The notes under the pieces: generated by a model
Told to the model about the DNA's origin: nothing
The model's database searches: none
What the model saw: only the letters and a program-made list of their open reading frames with translations
Position numbers and translations under genes: made by a program
Origin: a virus
Reading direction: 5' to 3' (one strand)
Length of the DNA: 20,746 bases
Virus record (IMG/VR): IMGVR_UViG_3300008110_000519
Location: 1-20,746 of that record
Shown: positions 1-6,123 of the stretch, one piece after another
Layout: each line of letters opens with the position of its first letter
How positions within the stretch are numbered: the stretch's first letter is position 1

Positions 1-690
1 CATTCCGCAAAGTTCCTGAAAGAGAAAGCGATGATCGATTACACCGAAGAGCGCGGCACCAACCTTAAACCGGTCCGCAGAAATGATGAGTTCCGGGATA
101 TTCCCCACCCTCATCTGATCAACGCCTACAAAGGTCTGGCCGTTCACGCTGCGATCATTGCCGAGTTCATCTCTTCCTCTGAAATTGAGGATATCAAAAA
201 GCCTGATCACGAAGACCTGGACAACTACAAAGTGACCGGCTTCCACATCTCCGGAGAAGATCGTGACCAAATCGTTTTAACGGGCCAGAAAACGCTCAAG
301 ACTGGCAAGATCCTCACGTTCAACACTCCGGTGCTCAGGATGACAGATGACGGCGAGAATGCCTACAAGTTTGCTCCAGAGCTGCACGCTGCTGTTGAGA
401 AGTGCCAGGAGAGGGTTCGCGACTATCTGAACGGTACCGTTGCAGAGGATCCACAAGGCCAGATTCAGTTTCCGGAAGATAAAACCAACAAGGTGAAAGT
501 TCTCCCAGCTGAGAAGCCTGTCCTGGGCAAGTTTCCTTCCGATTCACCCAATGCCATTTCTGACCCCGAATTAAGCCCATTACCGCCAGATGGTGTCGTG
601 GCGGAGACTGATGCCGGCGCGGTGGTGATCCCCGTAAAGAGGAGCCGGAAAAAGCCCCAGACACCAGAGAATCCTTCAGGCTTGAACTAA
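1..690 (+). CDS. Conserved phage early protein of unknown function, 5' end cut off by the window
   Basis: The reading frame is open from base 1, and an ATG at 31 is preceded by in-frame sense codons, so the gene probably starts outside the window and the ATG at 31 may be internal. At least 219 residues are visible. I see no catalytic motif. The central part (about residues 60-105 from the ATG) alternates short hydrophobic strands with charged turns (GFHISGEDRDQIVLTGQK) and looks like a compact beta-rich domain. The last 70 residues are rich in Pro, Lys and Asp and look disordered. It stands directly upstream of the replication genes, so a role in DNA metabolism, for example single-strand binding or recombination support, is possible. 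That is inference from position only; I do not recognise the family. Confidence 0.75.
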   Translation, partial: HSAKFLKEKAMIDYTEERGTNLKPVRRNDEFRDIPHPHLINAYKGLAVHAAIIAEFISSSEIEDIKKPDHEDLDNYKVTGFHISGEDRDQIVLTGQKTLKTGKILTFNTPVLRMTDDGENAYKFAPELHAAVEKCQERVRDYLNGTVAEDPQGQIQFPEDKTNKVKVLPAEKPVLGKFPSDSPNAISDPELSPLPPDGVVAETDAGAVVIPVKRSRKKPQTPENPSGLN

Positions 691-708
691 TCAAAAAATC
701 AAGAAGCA

Positions 709-906
709 ATGAACCAGGATCAGCTACAGCAGAGGTATGATCAACTATATGAGAAAGTCCGACGGATGAGGGAGTACCAGAAAAAATACTTCCAATTCCG
801 GACTCAGGCTGACCTCAATGCCTCAAAGAATTGTGAGCGTGAAGTAGATCACCTTCTGGCCAGCGAAACAAAAAGAAGGGCTTCAGGCCAAAGTGAGATG
901 TTTTAA
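709..906 (+). CDS. Small charged, predicted coiled-coil protein of unknown function
   Basis: This 65-residue protein is almost entirely helical in character: it opens with a Gln/Tyr/Arg-rich heptad-like stretch (QQRYDQLYEKVRRMREYQ) and has no Gly or Pro until residue 60. It is preceded by the purine-rich AAGAAG a few bases before the ATG, which supports the start. It sits 18 bases after the preceding gene and 23 bases before the replisome organizer, in the same direction, and is therefore probably part of the early transcript. No enzymatic motif is visible. Small acidic/basic helical proteins of this type are common in early phage operons; the function is unknown. Confidence 0.65.
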   Translation: MNQDQLQQRYDQLYEKVRRMREYQKKYFQFRTQADLNASKNCEREVDHLLASETKRRASGQSEMF

Positions 907-929
907 ACCAATTTATCTAGGACTACTGT

Positions 930-1742
930 ATGCCGAAGATCAGGACGATAAAGCCCGAATTCTGGGAAGATGAAAAGATTGCATCCTTACCTAGAGAGTG
1001 TAGGCTGTTGTTTATAGGGCTTTTGAATTTTTGTGATGATGGAGGTGTGATCAAAAGCAATCCGCTGTTTATCAAGAGTCGAGTTTTCCCCTTGGATAAT
1101 GACGTGACAAAATCCACAGTTGACAACTGGATGGGTAAACTGGAAGCCTTGAAACTGGTATCCAGGATCATCTACAAAGGGGAGGGATTCTACCACATCA
1201 CCAAGTTCTCCCTCCACCAGCTGGTCGACAAGCGATGGGCGAAGTATTCGATACCATTGGAAGAGCTGAAAGCCTTAACAGAACTCAATCACAGTGTTTC
1301 TCAAGAGGCCACAGCGAGGCCACAGGGAGGCCACGCCGCTGTATTGGATATGGAAAGGAAAGGAAAGGAAGTGGATATGGAGGGGGATGTAGGGGGAGGT
1401 GCTGTCGCACCCCCTCCACCCCCAGACAGCGACGAATCTCTTTTTAAATCCTTCCAGGAATGGATTCAGAAAAATGCCCCATTGGTGAGCAAGATGAAAG
1501 AACCAATCCGACTTGATCAGTACAAGCGATTACGTGAAGACTATTCCCGGGACCTGGTTCAGAAGATCCTTCAGGAGATGCACAACTGGAAACCGCTCTG
1601 TAAGAAAAACACATCAGCCTATTTGACGATCAGGAGCTGGGCTGACAAGAGGATTCAAGACACAAAACAAACTTTAAAAACTAATGAGCAAAGCTATAGA
1701 GAGCAAGAGGGAAAGGCGCTCCTTGAACAGGCCGGAATCTGA
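930..1742 (+). CDS. Phage replisome organizer / replication initiator (O-like, winged-helix N-terminus)
   Basis: The protein of 270 residues has the layout of lambda O / DnaD-like replisome organizers. Residues 1-110 form a compact domain beginning KIRTIKPEFWEDEKIASLP, a start typical of phage replication initiators with a winged-helix fold (Lin1244/Lin1753-like). Residues 120-170 are a low-complexity linker with Gly runs and five prolines, and residues 171-270 form a helical domain (YKRLREDY, YLTIRSWADKRI) that in this family contacts the helicase or its loader. By analogy it binds the phage origin and recruits the DnaB-type helicase encoded immediately downstream, whose start codon lies inside this gene (59-base overlap). 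The linker-coding DNA carries three tandem iterons (1305-1337), so the gene may contain its own origin. The family assignment is from sequence pattern; iteron function is inference. Confidence 0.8.
   Translation: MPKIRTIKPEFWEDEKIASLPRECRLLFIGLLNFCDDGGVIKSNPLFIKSRVFPLDNDVTKSTVDNWMGKLEALKLVSRIIYKGEGFYHITKFSLHQLVDKRWAKYSIPLEELKALTELNHSVSQEATARPQGGHAAVLDMERKGKEVDMEGDVGGGAVAPPPPPDSDESLFKSFQEWIQKNAPLVSKMKEPIRLDQYKRLREDYSRDLVQKILQEMHNWKPLCKKNTSAYLTIRSWADKRIQDTKQTLKTNEQSYREQEGKALLEQAGI
1305..1337 (+). repeat. Three tandem 11-bp iterons inside the replisome organizer gene (candidate origin)
   Basis: Three directly adjacent copies are seen: GAGGCCACAGC (1305-1315), GAGGCCACAGG (1316-1326) and GAGGCCACGCC (1327-1337). 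The first eight bases are identical in all three. The period of 11 is about one helical turn and is not a multiple of three, so the copies are read in three different frames and encode different residues; the repeat is therefore not a protein repeat. They lie in the linker between the N-terminal DNA-binding and C-terminal domains, the same place as the iterons of oriO in lambdoid phages. A purine-rich strand (1346-1400) follows. Origin function is inferred. Confidence 0.6.
1346..1417 (+). repeat. Polypurine tract with GGAAA and GGATATGGA repeats and a GC hairpin, linker-coding
   Basis: The plus strand is almost all purine from 1346 to 1400. It contains three and a half copies of GGAAA (1352-1370), flanked by two copies of GGATATGGA (1346-1354 and 1373-1381). 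It ends in an imperfect hairpin: GGGGGAGGTGC (1392-1402), loop TGTC, GCACCCCCTCC (1407-1417). It encodes the Gly/Pro linker of the replisome organizer. The strand asymmetry beside the iterons recalls phage origins, although it is richer in G than a usual unwinding element. It may also simply be a slippage-prone linker. Confidence 0.45.
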
Positions 1743-3144
1743 TCTGAATACGCTGGTGTATGGCAAGGTTCCGCCACAAGCAAAGGAAGTTGAAGAGGCA
1801 GTCTTGGGTGCGATAATGCTTGTGCCCACTGCTTACGAGACAGTTGCGGAACTCCTGACCGAAGAAAGCTTCTATGTGTATTCTCATCAGCTAATCTTCC
1901 GGGCGATGCGTAATGTGGCATCAAGAAATGCGCGGATTGATCTTGTTACGATCGTACAGGAACTGAAAAACAACGGAGATCTTGATACTGTGGGTGGGCC
2001 GTTTATTGTAGCTAAGCTCACTAATTCTGTGACCTCTGATGCTAACATTGAAACGCATGCCAGAATTGTAAAGGAGAAGTTTCTTGCCAGAGAGATGATC
2101 CGTATCGCTGGAGAGTATGTGCAGAAGGGCTACGATGAATCTCAGGACGTTTTTGATGTTCTTGAAGGTTTCGAAAAGGACGTGATGTCGTTGGGATCTC
2201 AGCATATCTCAACCCCGGTTGTGAGCATGGATGAGGTGATGATGCAGGCTGTAAAGAAGATTGAGTACTGGAGAACCTTAGACAGCACAATGACCGGCGT
2301 TACTTCCGGATTCAAAGAGATCGACCGGGCTACGCGTGGATGGCAACCTGGAGATTTGATCATCCTTGGCGCCAGGCCATCGGTAGGTAAAACAGCCGCA
2401 GCACTTAACCTGGGTAGAAATGCGGCACTTGCTGGAACACCGGTGGCAATATTCTCTCTTGAGATGCTTGCTGTCTCTCAGGGGCTTAGAATGCTTTCTG
2501 CGGAGAGCGACATCTGGCTGGTCCAGATCCAAAGCGGAAGATTGGATGATCAGCAGATGCATCAACTGCTTGAAAAGGGAGTAAAACCTTTACAAAATTT
2601 ACCAATCTACTTCGAAGAAAAAACCAATATAAGCATCAGCCAGTTTCGCACATCAGTTCGTCGACTCTACAAGAAAAAAGGAGTTCGCCTGGTGATCGTA
2701 GACTACCTGCAGCTGATGCAAGCCGATAACAAAAAGGCCACACGTGAACAGCAGGTTAGCGAGATAAGCCGCGAAATGAAGACCCTTGCTCTGGAACTTC
2801 AGATCCCCATCATTGCACTATCCCAGATGTCCAGGGATATGGAAAAACGAACCAATCCTGAACCCCAGCTGAGCGACTTAAGGGAGTCTGGCGCTATTGA
2901 GCAGGACGCAGATCTGGTGGCTTTCCTTTGGGCACCATCAGAGGAAGATGTAAAGAGAGATCCTTCCTTGGCAAAGGTCCGGCACTTCAAAATCGCAAAG
3001 CACAGGAATGGTGTGTTGATCAAAGAAGATTTACGCTTCCTTAGCCATGTGCAGAGATTTTCAGATAAAACACCGGATATACCATCTGAGCTTCCAGAAG
3101 GAAACTGGAGGCCACTAGCAGAACAAGAAAAACTACCATTCTAA
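1684..3144 (+). CDS. dnaB: Replicative DNA helicase, DnaB family
   Basis: A 486-residue protein of full DnaB length. Residues 30-150 match the helical N-terminal domain (PPQAKEVEEAVLGAIML, typical of the DnaB start). The RecA-like motor follows: Walker A GARPSVGKT at 229-237, Walker B LVIVDYLQLM at 336-345, the IALSQMSRDMEKR segment, LRESGAIEQDADLV, and KHRNG near residue 440, which corresponds to the arginine-finger region. It unwinds DNA at the phage fork as a hexameric ring on the lagging-strand template. It starts inside the replisome organizer gene, and its TAA overlaps the next ATG by one base, so the genes are translationally coupled. No separate helicase loader is apparent, so the organizer may load it. 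The SVGK form of Walker A (commonly SMGK) is a minor variation. Confidence 0.96.
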   Translation: MSKAIESKRERRSLNRPESDLNTLVYGKVPPQAKEVEEAVLGAIMLVPTAYETVAELLTEESFYVYSHQLIFRAMRNVASRNARIDLVTIVQELKNNGDLDTVGGPFIVAKLTNSVTSDANIETHARIVKEKFLAREMIRIAGEYVQKGYDESQDVFDVLEGFEKDVMSLGSQHISTPVVSMDEVMMQAVKKIEYWRTLDSTMTGVTSGFKEIDRATRGWQPGDLIILGARPSVGKTAAALNLGRNAALAGTPVAIFSLEMLAVSQGLRMLSAESDIWLVQIQSGRLDDQQMHQLLEKGVKPLQNLPIYFEEKTNISISQFRTSVRRLYKKKGVRLVIVDYLQLMQADNKKATREQQVSEISREMKTLALELQIPIIALSQMSRDMEKRTNPEPQLSDLRESGAIEQDADLVAFLWAPSEEDVKRDPSLAKVRHFKIAKHRNGVLIKEDLRFLSHVQRFSDKTPDIPSELPEGNWRPLAEQEKLPF

Positions 3145-3605
3145 TGGGACTAACAATCAAGGATCTGGAGAAGCTCCAGAAGTTGGGAAAGATCAGGGGG
3201 TTTCAGGTGAGAGAGTTGAAGCCGGTAAAGGTGGAAGTGGGTGGAAGGATCGTGACGAAGCATTGGGGAAAGGTTAGTAAGGAGAAAGACTGGCTGGGAT
3301 CCAATCTGTTGATGTGGGCAAACGATAAGGCACTTACCCTGGAGGAAGAGTACCGATTTCACGTGGAACGGAAATGGAGGTTTGATTGGTGCATTCCCGC
3401 TATCAAAACAGCAATCGAGTATAATGGCATTTTTAGCCACAAGAGCAGGCACACCACTCCTGCGGGGTATAGTGCTGATTTGGAAAAGATAAACGCTGCA
3501 CAGGTAGCAGGATGGATTGTGGTGCAGGTTACGCCGATGAATTACAAGTCAGTCATTGACCAGTTAAACCAGATTTATGAGACGCACTTACGTGGCCGTG
3601 ATTGA
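3144..3605 (+). CDS. Vsr/DUF559-like PD-(D/E)XK endonuclease
   Basis: A 153-residue protein whose centre reads ERKWRFDWCIPAIKTAIEYNG (split by no gap; key residues D81 and E92), followed by a SHKSRH segment and SADLEKINAAQVAGWIVVQVTP. This order (R-x-F-D, hydrophobic-E-x-x-G, a His/Arg loop, D-x-x-K-x-N, then a hydrophobic strand) is the layout of small phage nucleases of the very-short-patch-repair/PD-(D/E)XK type, which cut branched or mismatched DNA. Its place after the helicase suggests resolution of replication or recombination intermediates before packaging. The family call is by motif; the substrate is inference. It starts on the last base of the dnaB stop codon (TAATG) and overlaps the next gene by 29 bases. 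Confidence 0.75.
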   Translation: MGLTIKDLEKLQKLGKIRGFQVRELKPVKVEVGGRIVTKHWGKVSKEKDWLGSNLLMWANDKALTLEEEYRFHVERKWRFDWCIPAIKTAIEYNGIFSHKSRHTTPAGYSADLEKINAAQVAGWIVVQVTPMNYKSVIDQLNQIYETHLRGRD

Positions 3606-3825
3606 GTATCGAGGAAAAGAGGTTTTCCGGTCAGATCCGATGGAGCAGCATTTGGCGAGGATGGCCATTGCAGACTGGAAGGCCGATAATCCGGACAAGG
3701 TAAATGTGCTAATGAGATCCTGGTTGGAGACTATGAGCACGCCACCATACCTGCCGGAGCCAAAGAACAAGCGCAGGCAAGAGAAATCAGAACAAGAAAA
3801 AACAGTTGAAAAATATCTGCAATGA
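3577..3825 (+). CDS. Small phage protein of unknown function
   Basis: This 82-residue protein begins with a short strand-like segment (TYVAVIEYRGKEVFRS), followed by a helix (MEQHLARMAIADWKADNP) and a very basic, Lys/Glu-rich tail (KNKRRQEKSEQEK). The start overlaps the nuclease gene by 29 bases, and its stop overlaps the following ATG (ATGA). This packing in a phage early operon makes it a probable real gene. I recognise no family. The basic tail would allow nucleic acid or protein contacts, but nothing specific can be claimed. Confidence 0.6.
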   Translation: MRRTYVAVIEYRGKEVFRSDPMEQHLARMAIADWKADNPDKVNVLMRSWLETMSTPPYLPEPKNKRRQEKSEQEKTVEKYLQ

Positions 3826-4076
3826 ACACCATAACACGAAAAAGGAAAGCTTACAGATTAAAGCGGCACACTGAAGTAGATGAAAAAGGACTGGCTGAAC
3901 AGGATTACCAGATTCTGAGACTACTCCAGCAAGGCCACACCCAAACCACTATAGGTCTGGAGATCCACTTAAGCACGACAGCAGTGCAGTACCGAATCAA
4001 GGATATGCTGCTGAAGTTTGAGTGTGTTAACGCAACGCAATTGATTTACAAACTCACAAAACAGGGAGCTATATGA
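3822..4076 (+). CDS. LuxR/GerE-type helix-turn-helix protein
   Basis: The 84-residue protein consists of a basic N-terminal tail (residues 1-20, seven Arg/Lys) and a GerE-type HTH. Residues 24-75 read EQDYQILRLLQQGHTQTTIG, then EIHLSTTAVQYRIKDMLLKF and a final helix with NATQLIYKL. This matches the pattern of LuxR C-terminal domains: an initial helix with a conserved Leu-Gly pair, a turn, STxxVxxRIxxMLxKF, and a final helix ending in A. It has no sensory domain, so it would be a stand-alone DNA-binding regulator. At the end of the early block it could control later phage transcription, possibly through the motif at 6163 or 19169; this is inference. The start and stop both overlap their neighbours by four bases. 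Confidence 0.72.
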   Translation: MNTITRKRKAYRLKRHTEVDEKGLAEQDYQILRLLQQGHTQTTIGLEIHLSTTAVQYRIKDMLLKFECVNATQLIYKLTKQGAI

Positions 4077-4705
4077 AACCGATTCTATTTAGTACGCCAA
4101 TGGTGCAGGCAGTATTGGCCGGAAGAAAAACGCAGACGAGGCGGCTGGTAAAATTTCCAGATGATTTTGATGGAAGAGAAGTTTATAAAAATGGTCAGTT
4201 TGGAGTTAAATACAGCCGTGAAGATGGGACCCTTTACCGACATTATCCAAAGTACCAACCCGGCGACATCCTGTATGTGCGGGAGACGTGGCAAGTTGTA
4301 AGATATGCGCCGCCCGGATCTTCACAGCTTCAGGATTTGTATGTTTTTAAGGCCGATACCACCGATGTTGGCGAGTACGAGATAACCAAATGGAAGCCAT
4401 CCCTATTCATGCCAAAAGAAGCCGCCCGGATATTCCTTCAGGTTACAGATGTAAGGGCTGAACGGTTGCAGGATATCACCGAGGAAGATGCTATTGCGGA
4501 GGGGGTTGAATCATTTCTTGAACACAATGGAAGGCTTTACAGAGACTATTCAATCGATCCCGAAGATAACGAGGGTCACAACTACTTCAGAAATCAAATT
4601 CATTCTTTTAAATCACTCTGGGACAGTATCAACAAAAAGACCAGCCCATGGGAAAAGAACGATTGGGTATGGGTTTATACATTCGAAAAAATACAGAAGC
4701 CATGA
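4073..4705 (+). CDS. ASCH/PUA-like phage protein
   Basis: A 210-residue protein beginning MKPILFSTPMVQAVLAGRKT with TRR following, then YQPGDILYVRETW near residues 62-74, LFMPKEAARIFLQVTDVRAERLQDI near 106-130, and a C-terminal NDWVWVYTFEKI. This series (an ‘ILAGRKTQTRR’-like start, G-D-x-L-x-V-R-E-x-W, R-I-x-L-x-V, E-R-L-x-D-I, and W-V) is the signature of the widespread phage protein with an ASCH domain, a fold related to the PUA RNA-binding domain. Members are sometimes annotated as morphogenetic protein. An RNA or modified-nucleotide binding role is expected for the fold but is not established for this phage branch. It overlaps both neighbours by four bases. Confidence 0.75.
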   Translation: MKPILFSTPMVQAVLAGRKTQTRRLVKFPDDFDGREVYKNGQFGVKYSREDGTLYRHYPKYQPGDILYVRETWQVVRYAPPGSSQLQDLYVFKADTTDVGEYEITKWKPSLFMPKEAARIFLQVTDVRAERLQDITEEDAIAEGVESFLEHNGRLYRDYSIDPEDNEGHNYFRNQIHSFKSLWDSINKKTSPWEKNDWVWVYTFEKIQKP

Positions 4706-4806
4706 AATCAATTCTTCGCAATATCGCCGGGGTGTTCATCTTCCTGGCATACATTTTCCTAATCATCGCCGAAGTGATATCCGGAAAAAAACTTATCGAT
4801 CCATGA
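4702..4806 (+). CDS. 34-residue predicted single-span membrane peptide
   Basis: A short frame runs from the ATG at 4702 to the TGA at 4804-4806. Residues 8-25 are strongly hydrophobic (IAGVFIFLAYIFLIIAEV), preceded by KSILRN and followed by SGKKLIDP, consistent with one transmembrane helix with positively charged ends. The start shares four bases with the stop of the preceding gene (ATGA), and its own stop shares four bases with the next ATG at 4803, so it fits a perfect chain of translational coupling. It is too short for a usual gene caller. A role in host membrane takeover or superinfection exclusion is possible, but nothing in the sequence shows it. Confidence 0.6.
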   Translation: MKSILRNIAGVFIFLAYIFLIIAEVISGKKLIDP

Positions 4807-5045
4807 AGAACCAAGACATCTGGACAGAGGTTCAGGACAAGCTCAAGCAGATCAAGGCAGAGGAACCGTACTGGCCGGAGCATGTAGCCAGCCAGGTAGC
4901 GATGATGTGCAACGAGCCGTGCAAGATGTTGAGTCTTGCCATAGATCAGAAGTACCATGGCAGGGACCAGCAGGAGGCGATGAGACATACTGCGATTAGG
5001 ACAATCGCTTGGAATATCCGATTTTTGGAGGCCATGAAAAAGTAA
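4803..5045 (+). CDS. Small phage protein of unknown function (80 residues)
   Basis: The reading frame is open far upstream (from 4488), but that part overlaps the ASCH-like gene in another frame. The ATG at 4803 overlaps the stop of the membrane peptide (ATGA) and gives an 80-residue protein, which I prefer. The protein is mainly helical: it opens with IWTEVQDKLKQIKAEEPYWP, followed by a segment with two Cys residues (CNEPCKMLSLAI), a QQEAMRHTAIRTIAWNIRFLEAM helix and a KK end. The two cysteines are three residues apart, but there is no matching second pair, so a zinc site is unlikely. It is the last gene of the early block before the XRE regulator. I do not recognise the family. Confidence 0.65.
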   Translation: MKNQDIWTEVQDKLKQIKAEEPYWPEHVASQVAMMCNEPCKMLSLAIDQKYHGRDQQEAMRHTAIRTIAWNIRFLEAMKK

Positions 5046-5086
5046 CGCTATGACATTTCAGATCCGTACCCTATATTTACCCTCCC

Positions 5087-5494
5087 ATGACAGAGCAGGA
5101 GGCTATACGTTCCCGCCTATTTCAGGCCATTGACCAGTGCGGGGAAACCCTCAAAGAAGTCGCAGAGCGTACCGGCACCAACTATTCATACCTGTCCTCA
5201 CTGCGTAACAAGACCAATTTCGACATCTCAGCTCTTCTGATCGCCAAATTCTCCAAAGCCTACAAGGTGAACCCCATATGGCTACTTACCGGAAAGGGAG
5301 AGATGAAGCAAACCAAAGCCCCCGGCGGGGACATCGCCAAACGCCTGCAATCAATCGAGGACAGCCTGCAAGCCCTCATGCAGAGAGACCAGATCCTCGA
5401 AATGATGCTGGAAGCACTACTCACCCCAAAACCAATGCAGAAACTCACAGACCTGCAGAAGCTCATGACAGAAGCCAGAAGGCGAAAAAACTAG
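5087..5494 (+). CDS. XRE-type (Cro/CI) transcriptional regulator without a peptidase domain
   Basis: This 135-residue protein has an HTH_3 domain at about residues 5-65: LKEVAERTGTNYSYLSSLRN is the helix-turn-helix, and NPIWLLTGKGEM near residues 61-72 is the end-of-domain signature of CI-like repressors in Bacteroidota phages. Residues 80-135 form a helical, probably coiled-coil tail (AKRLQSIEDSLQALMQRDQI) for oligomerization. There is no S24 peptidase domain, so RecA-stimulated self-cleavage is not expected. A TATATTTA element at 5072-5079, seven bases before the ATG, resembles the -7 box and could give an almost leaderless transcript; no clear -33 box is seen. The gene converges on the minus-strand regulator at 5545. 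It may be the lysogeny repressor or a Cro-like switch; which one cannot be decided here. Confidence 0.8.
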   Translation: MTEQEAIRSRLFQAIDQCGETLKEVAERTGTNYSYLSSLRNKTNFDISALLIAKFSKAYKVNPIWLLTGKGEMKQTKAPGGDIAKRLQSIEDSLQALMQRDQILEMMLEALLTPKPMQKLTDLQKLMTEARRRKN

Positions 5495-5544
5495 TTGCTG
5501 TCACCCTTCCTCGTCCATCGCTCACGCATCATCTTGGCATAGTC

Positions 5545-5775
5545 TCAATTGCCTTCCTTCTCTTCAACAAAAAAGTAGGCATTTAGGGCGTGGCATACTA
5601 TCAGGAATTGCTTTAGGTTCGGCCAAAACTTGGCATCTTCCATGCGCTTAATGGTCTGTATGCCCAATCCGGTAGCATCGGCCAAGTCTTGCTGGGTCAT
5701 GCCCAGTTCTTTTCTGCGGTTTACGAGAAAGCCCGCGATCAACTCACGGGCTTGGTTTAAAAGTATGTTGTTCAT
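5545..5775 (-). CDS. Small XRE-type transcriptional regulator, minus strand
   Basis: A 76-residue protein made almost wholly of an HTH domain: ARELIAGFLVNRRKELGMTQ then QDLADATGLGIQTIKRMEDA (recognition helix GIQTIKRMED), ending with a short hydrophobic tail and FVEEKEGN. I place the start at 5775 because it shares four bases (ATGA) with the stop of the upstream gene; an in-frame ATG at 5787 would add four residues. It is the second gene of a two-gene minus-strand unit driven by the promoter at 6051-6081. The 18-bp palindrome in that promoter is the obvious candidate operator for this protein, giving negative autoregulation (inference). It could be a phage repressor or the antitoxin half of a small operon. 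Confidence 0.8.
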   Translation of the reverse strand: MNNILLNQARELIAGFLVNRRKELGMTQQDLADATGLGIQTIKRMEDAKFWPNLKQFLIVCHALNAYFFVEEKEGN

Positions 5776-5999
5776 TTCTTCAAGCAATTTTTGAAAATCG
5801 GTTTGCAGTAGATGCTCTCTTGCTTTGATTCATCGTAAACATCAACCTGAGCGTTATCATGCTGGCTGAACTCGTTCCTCCATGCCAGCCCGCCAGTGCG
5901 GTAATAAGCGGCTTGCTTCAGGGCTTCCTTCTTGTTGTTGTAGTTACCAATGGTGATGCTGTCGGTGTTGGTCTGGATTGATACGTGGTAAGTAGTCAT
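5772..5999 (-). CDS. Unknown 75-residue protein, first gene of the minus-strand unit
   Basis: The sequence starts with a strand-like segment (TTYHVSIQTNTDSITIGNYN), followed by a helix (KKEALKQAAYYRTGGLAWRN) and a second beta-like region (NAQVDVYDESKQESIYC), ending in a basic tail (KPIFKNCLKK). The beta-alpha-beta order and small size would suit a small globular binding protein. It shares four bases with the XRE gene that follows, so both are translated from one message, and its ATG is about 45 bases from the predicted transcription start. Linkage of a small protein to an autoregulated XRE regulator also fits toxin-antitoxin operons, but I see no RelE, HigB or HipA motif, so no function is assigned. 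Confidence 0.65.
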   Translation of the reverse strand: MTTYHVSIQTNTDSITIGNYNNKKEALKQAAYYRTGGLAWRNEFSQHDNAQVDVYDESKQESIYCKPIFKNCLKK

Positions 6000-6050
6000 A
6001 ACATTTTCGCCGTAGTTATAGAGTTGCCGCCTCTGTTGTTATTGATGAAT

Positions 6051-6081
6051 CAAAGATAAGTACCAATTTTGGTACTAGCAA
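6051..6081 (-). promoter_or_regulatory. Bacteroidota-type promoter for the minus-strand regulator unit
   Basis: Read on the minus strand, TTG (6081-6079) is followed after 20 bases by TATCTTTG (6058-6051), a full match to TAnnTTTG. This is the known -33/-7 arrangement of Bacteroides and Flavobacterium promoters. Transcription would start near 6044 and leave a leader of about 45 bases before the ATG at 5999. Confidence 0.7.
6059..6076. promoter_or_regulatory. 18-bp palindromic operator between -33 and -7
   Basis: AGTACCAATTTTGGTACT is a perfect inverted repeat with 8-bp arms and a TT centre. It fills exactly the spacer of the minus-strand promoter (the -7 box begins at the next base, 6058). 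A dimeric XRE protein bound here would block RNA polymerase. The natural candidate is the XRE protein encoded at 5545-5775; the one at 5087-5494 is the alternative. Confidence 0.7.
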
Positions 6082-6095
6082 GCAAAACAACATAA

Positions 6096-6108
6096 ATTTC
6101 GTCGAAAT
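6096..6108. repeat. Short palindrome in the control region
   Basis: ATTTCG-T-CGAAAT is a perfect inverted repeat with 6-bp arms and a single central base. It lies 20 bases upstream of the first palindrome and outside both predicted promoters. It may be a second regulator site of different sequence. Its short arms make chance possible. Confidence 0.35.
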
Positions 6109-6123
6109 GCCAAAATTTAGAAG

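Noticed and set aside
1235-1447. Frame of 70 codons within the replisome organizer gene
   Set aside because: It is an Arg/Gly-rich shadow produced by the iterons and the purine tract; it has no ribosome site.
4488-4802. Upstream extension of the 80-residue protein at 4803
   Set aside because: It overlaps the ASCH-like gene out of frame, and its residues (many Ser, His, Arg) look like non-coding translation; the ATGA start at 4803 is much better.
5495-5544. Search for a terminator between the converging XRE genes
   Set aside because: The 50-base gap has no inverted repeat of useful length and no T-tract on either strand.
5278-5586. Plus-strand frame of 102 codons inside and after the XRE gene
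   Set aside because: It is out of frame with the XRE gene over most of its length, is rich in Pro, Arg and His, and runs into the converging gene.
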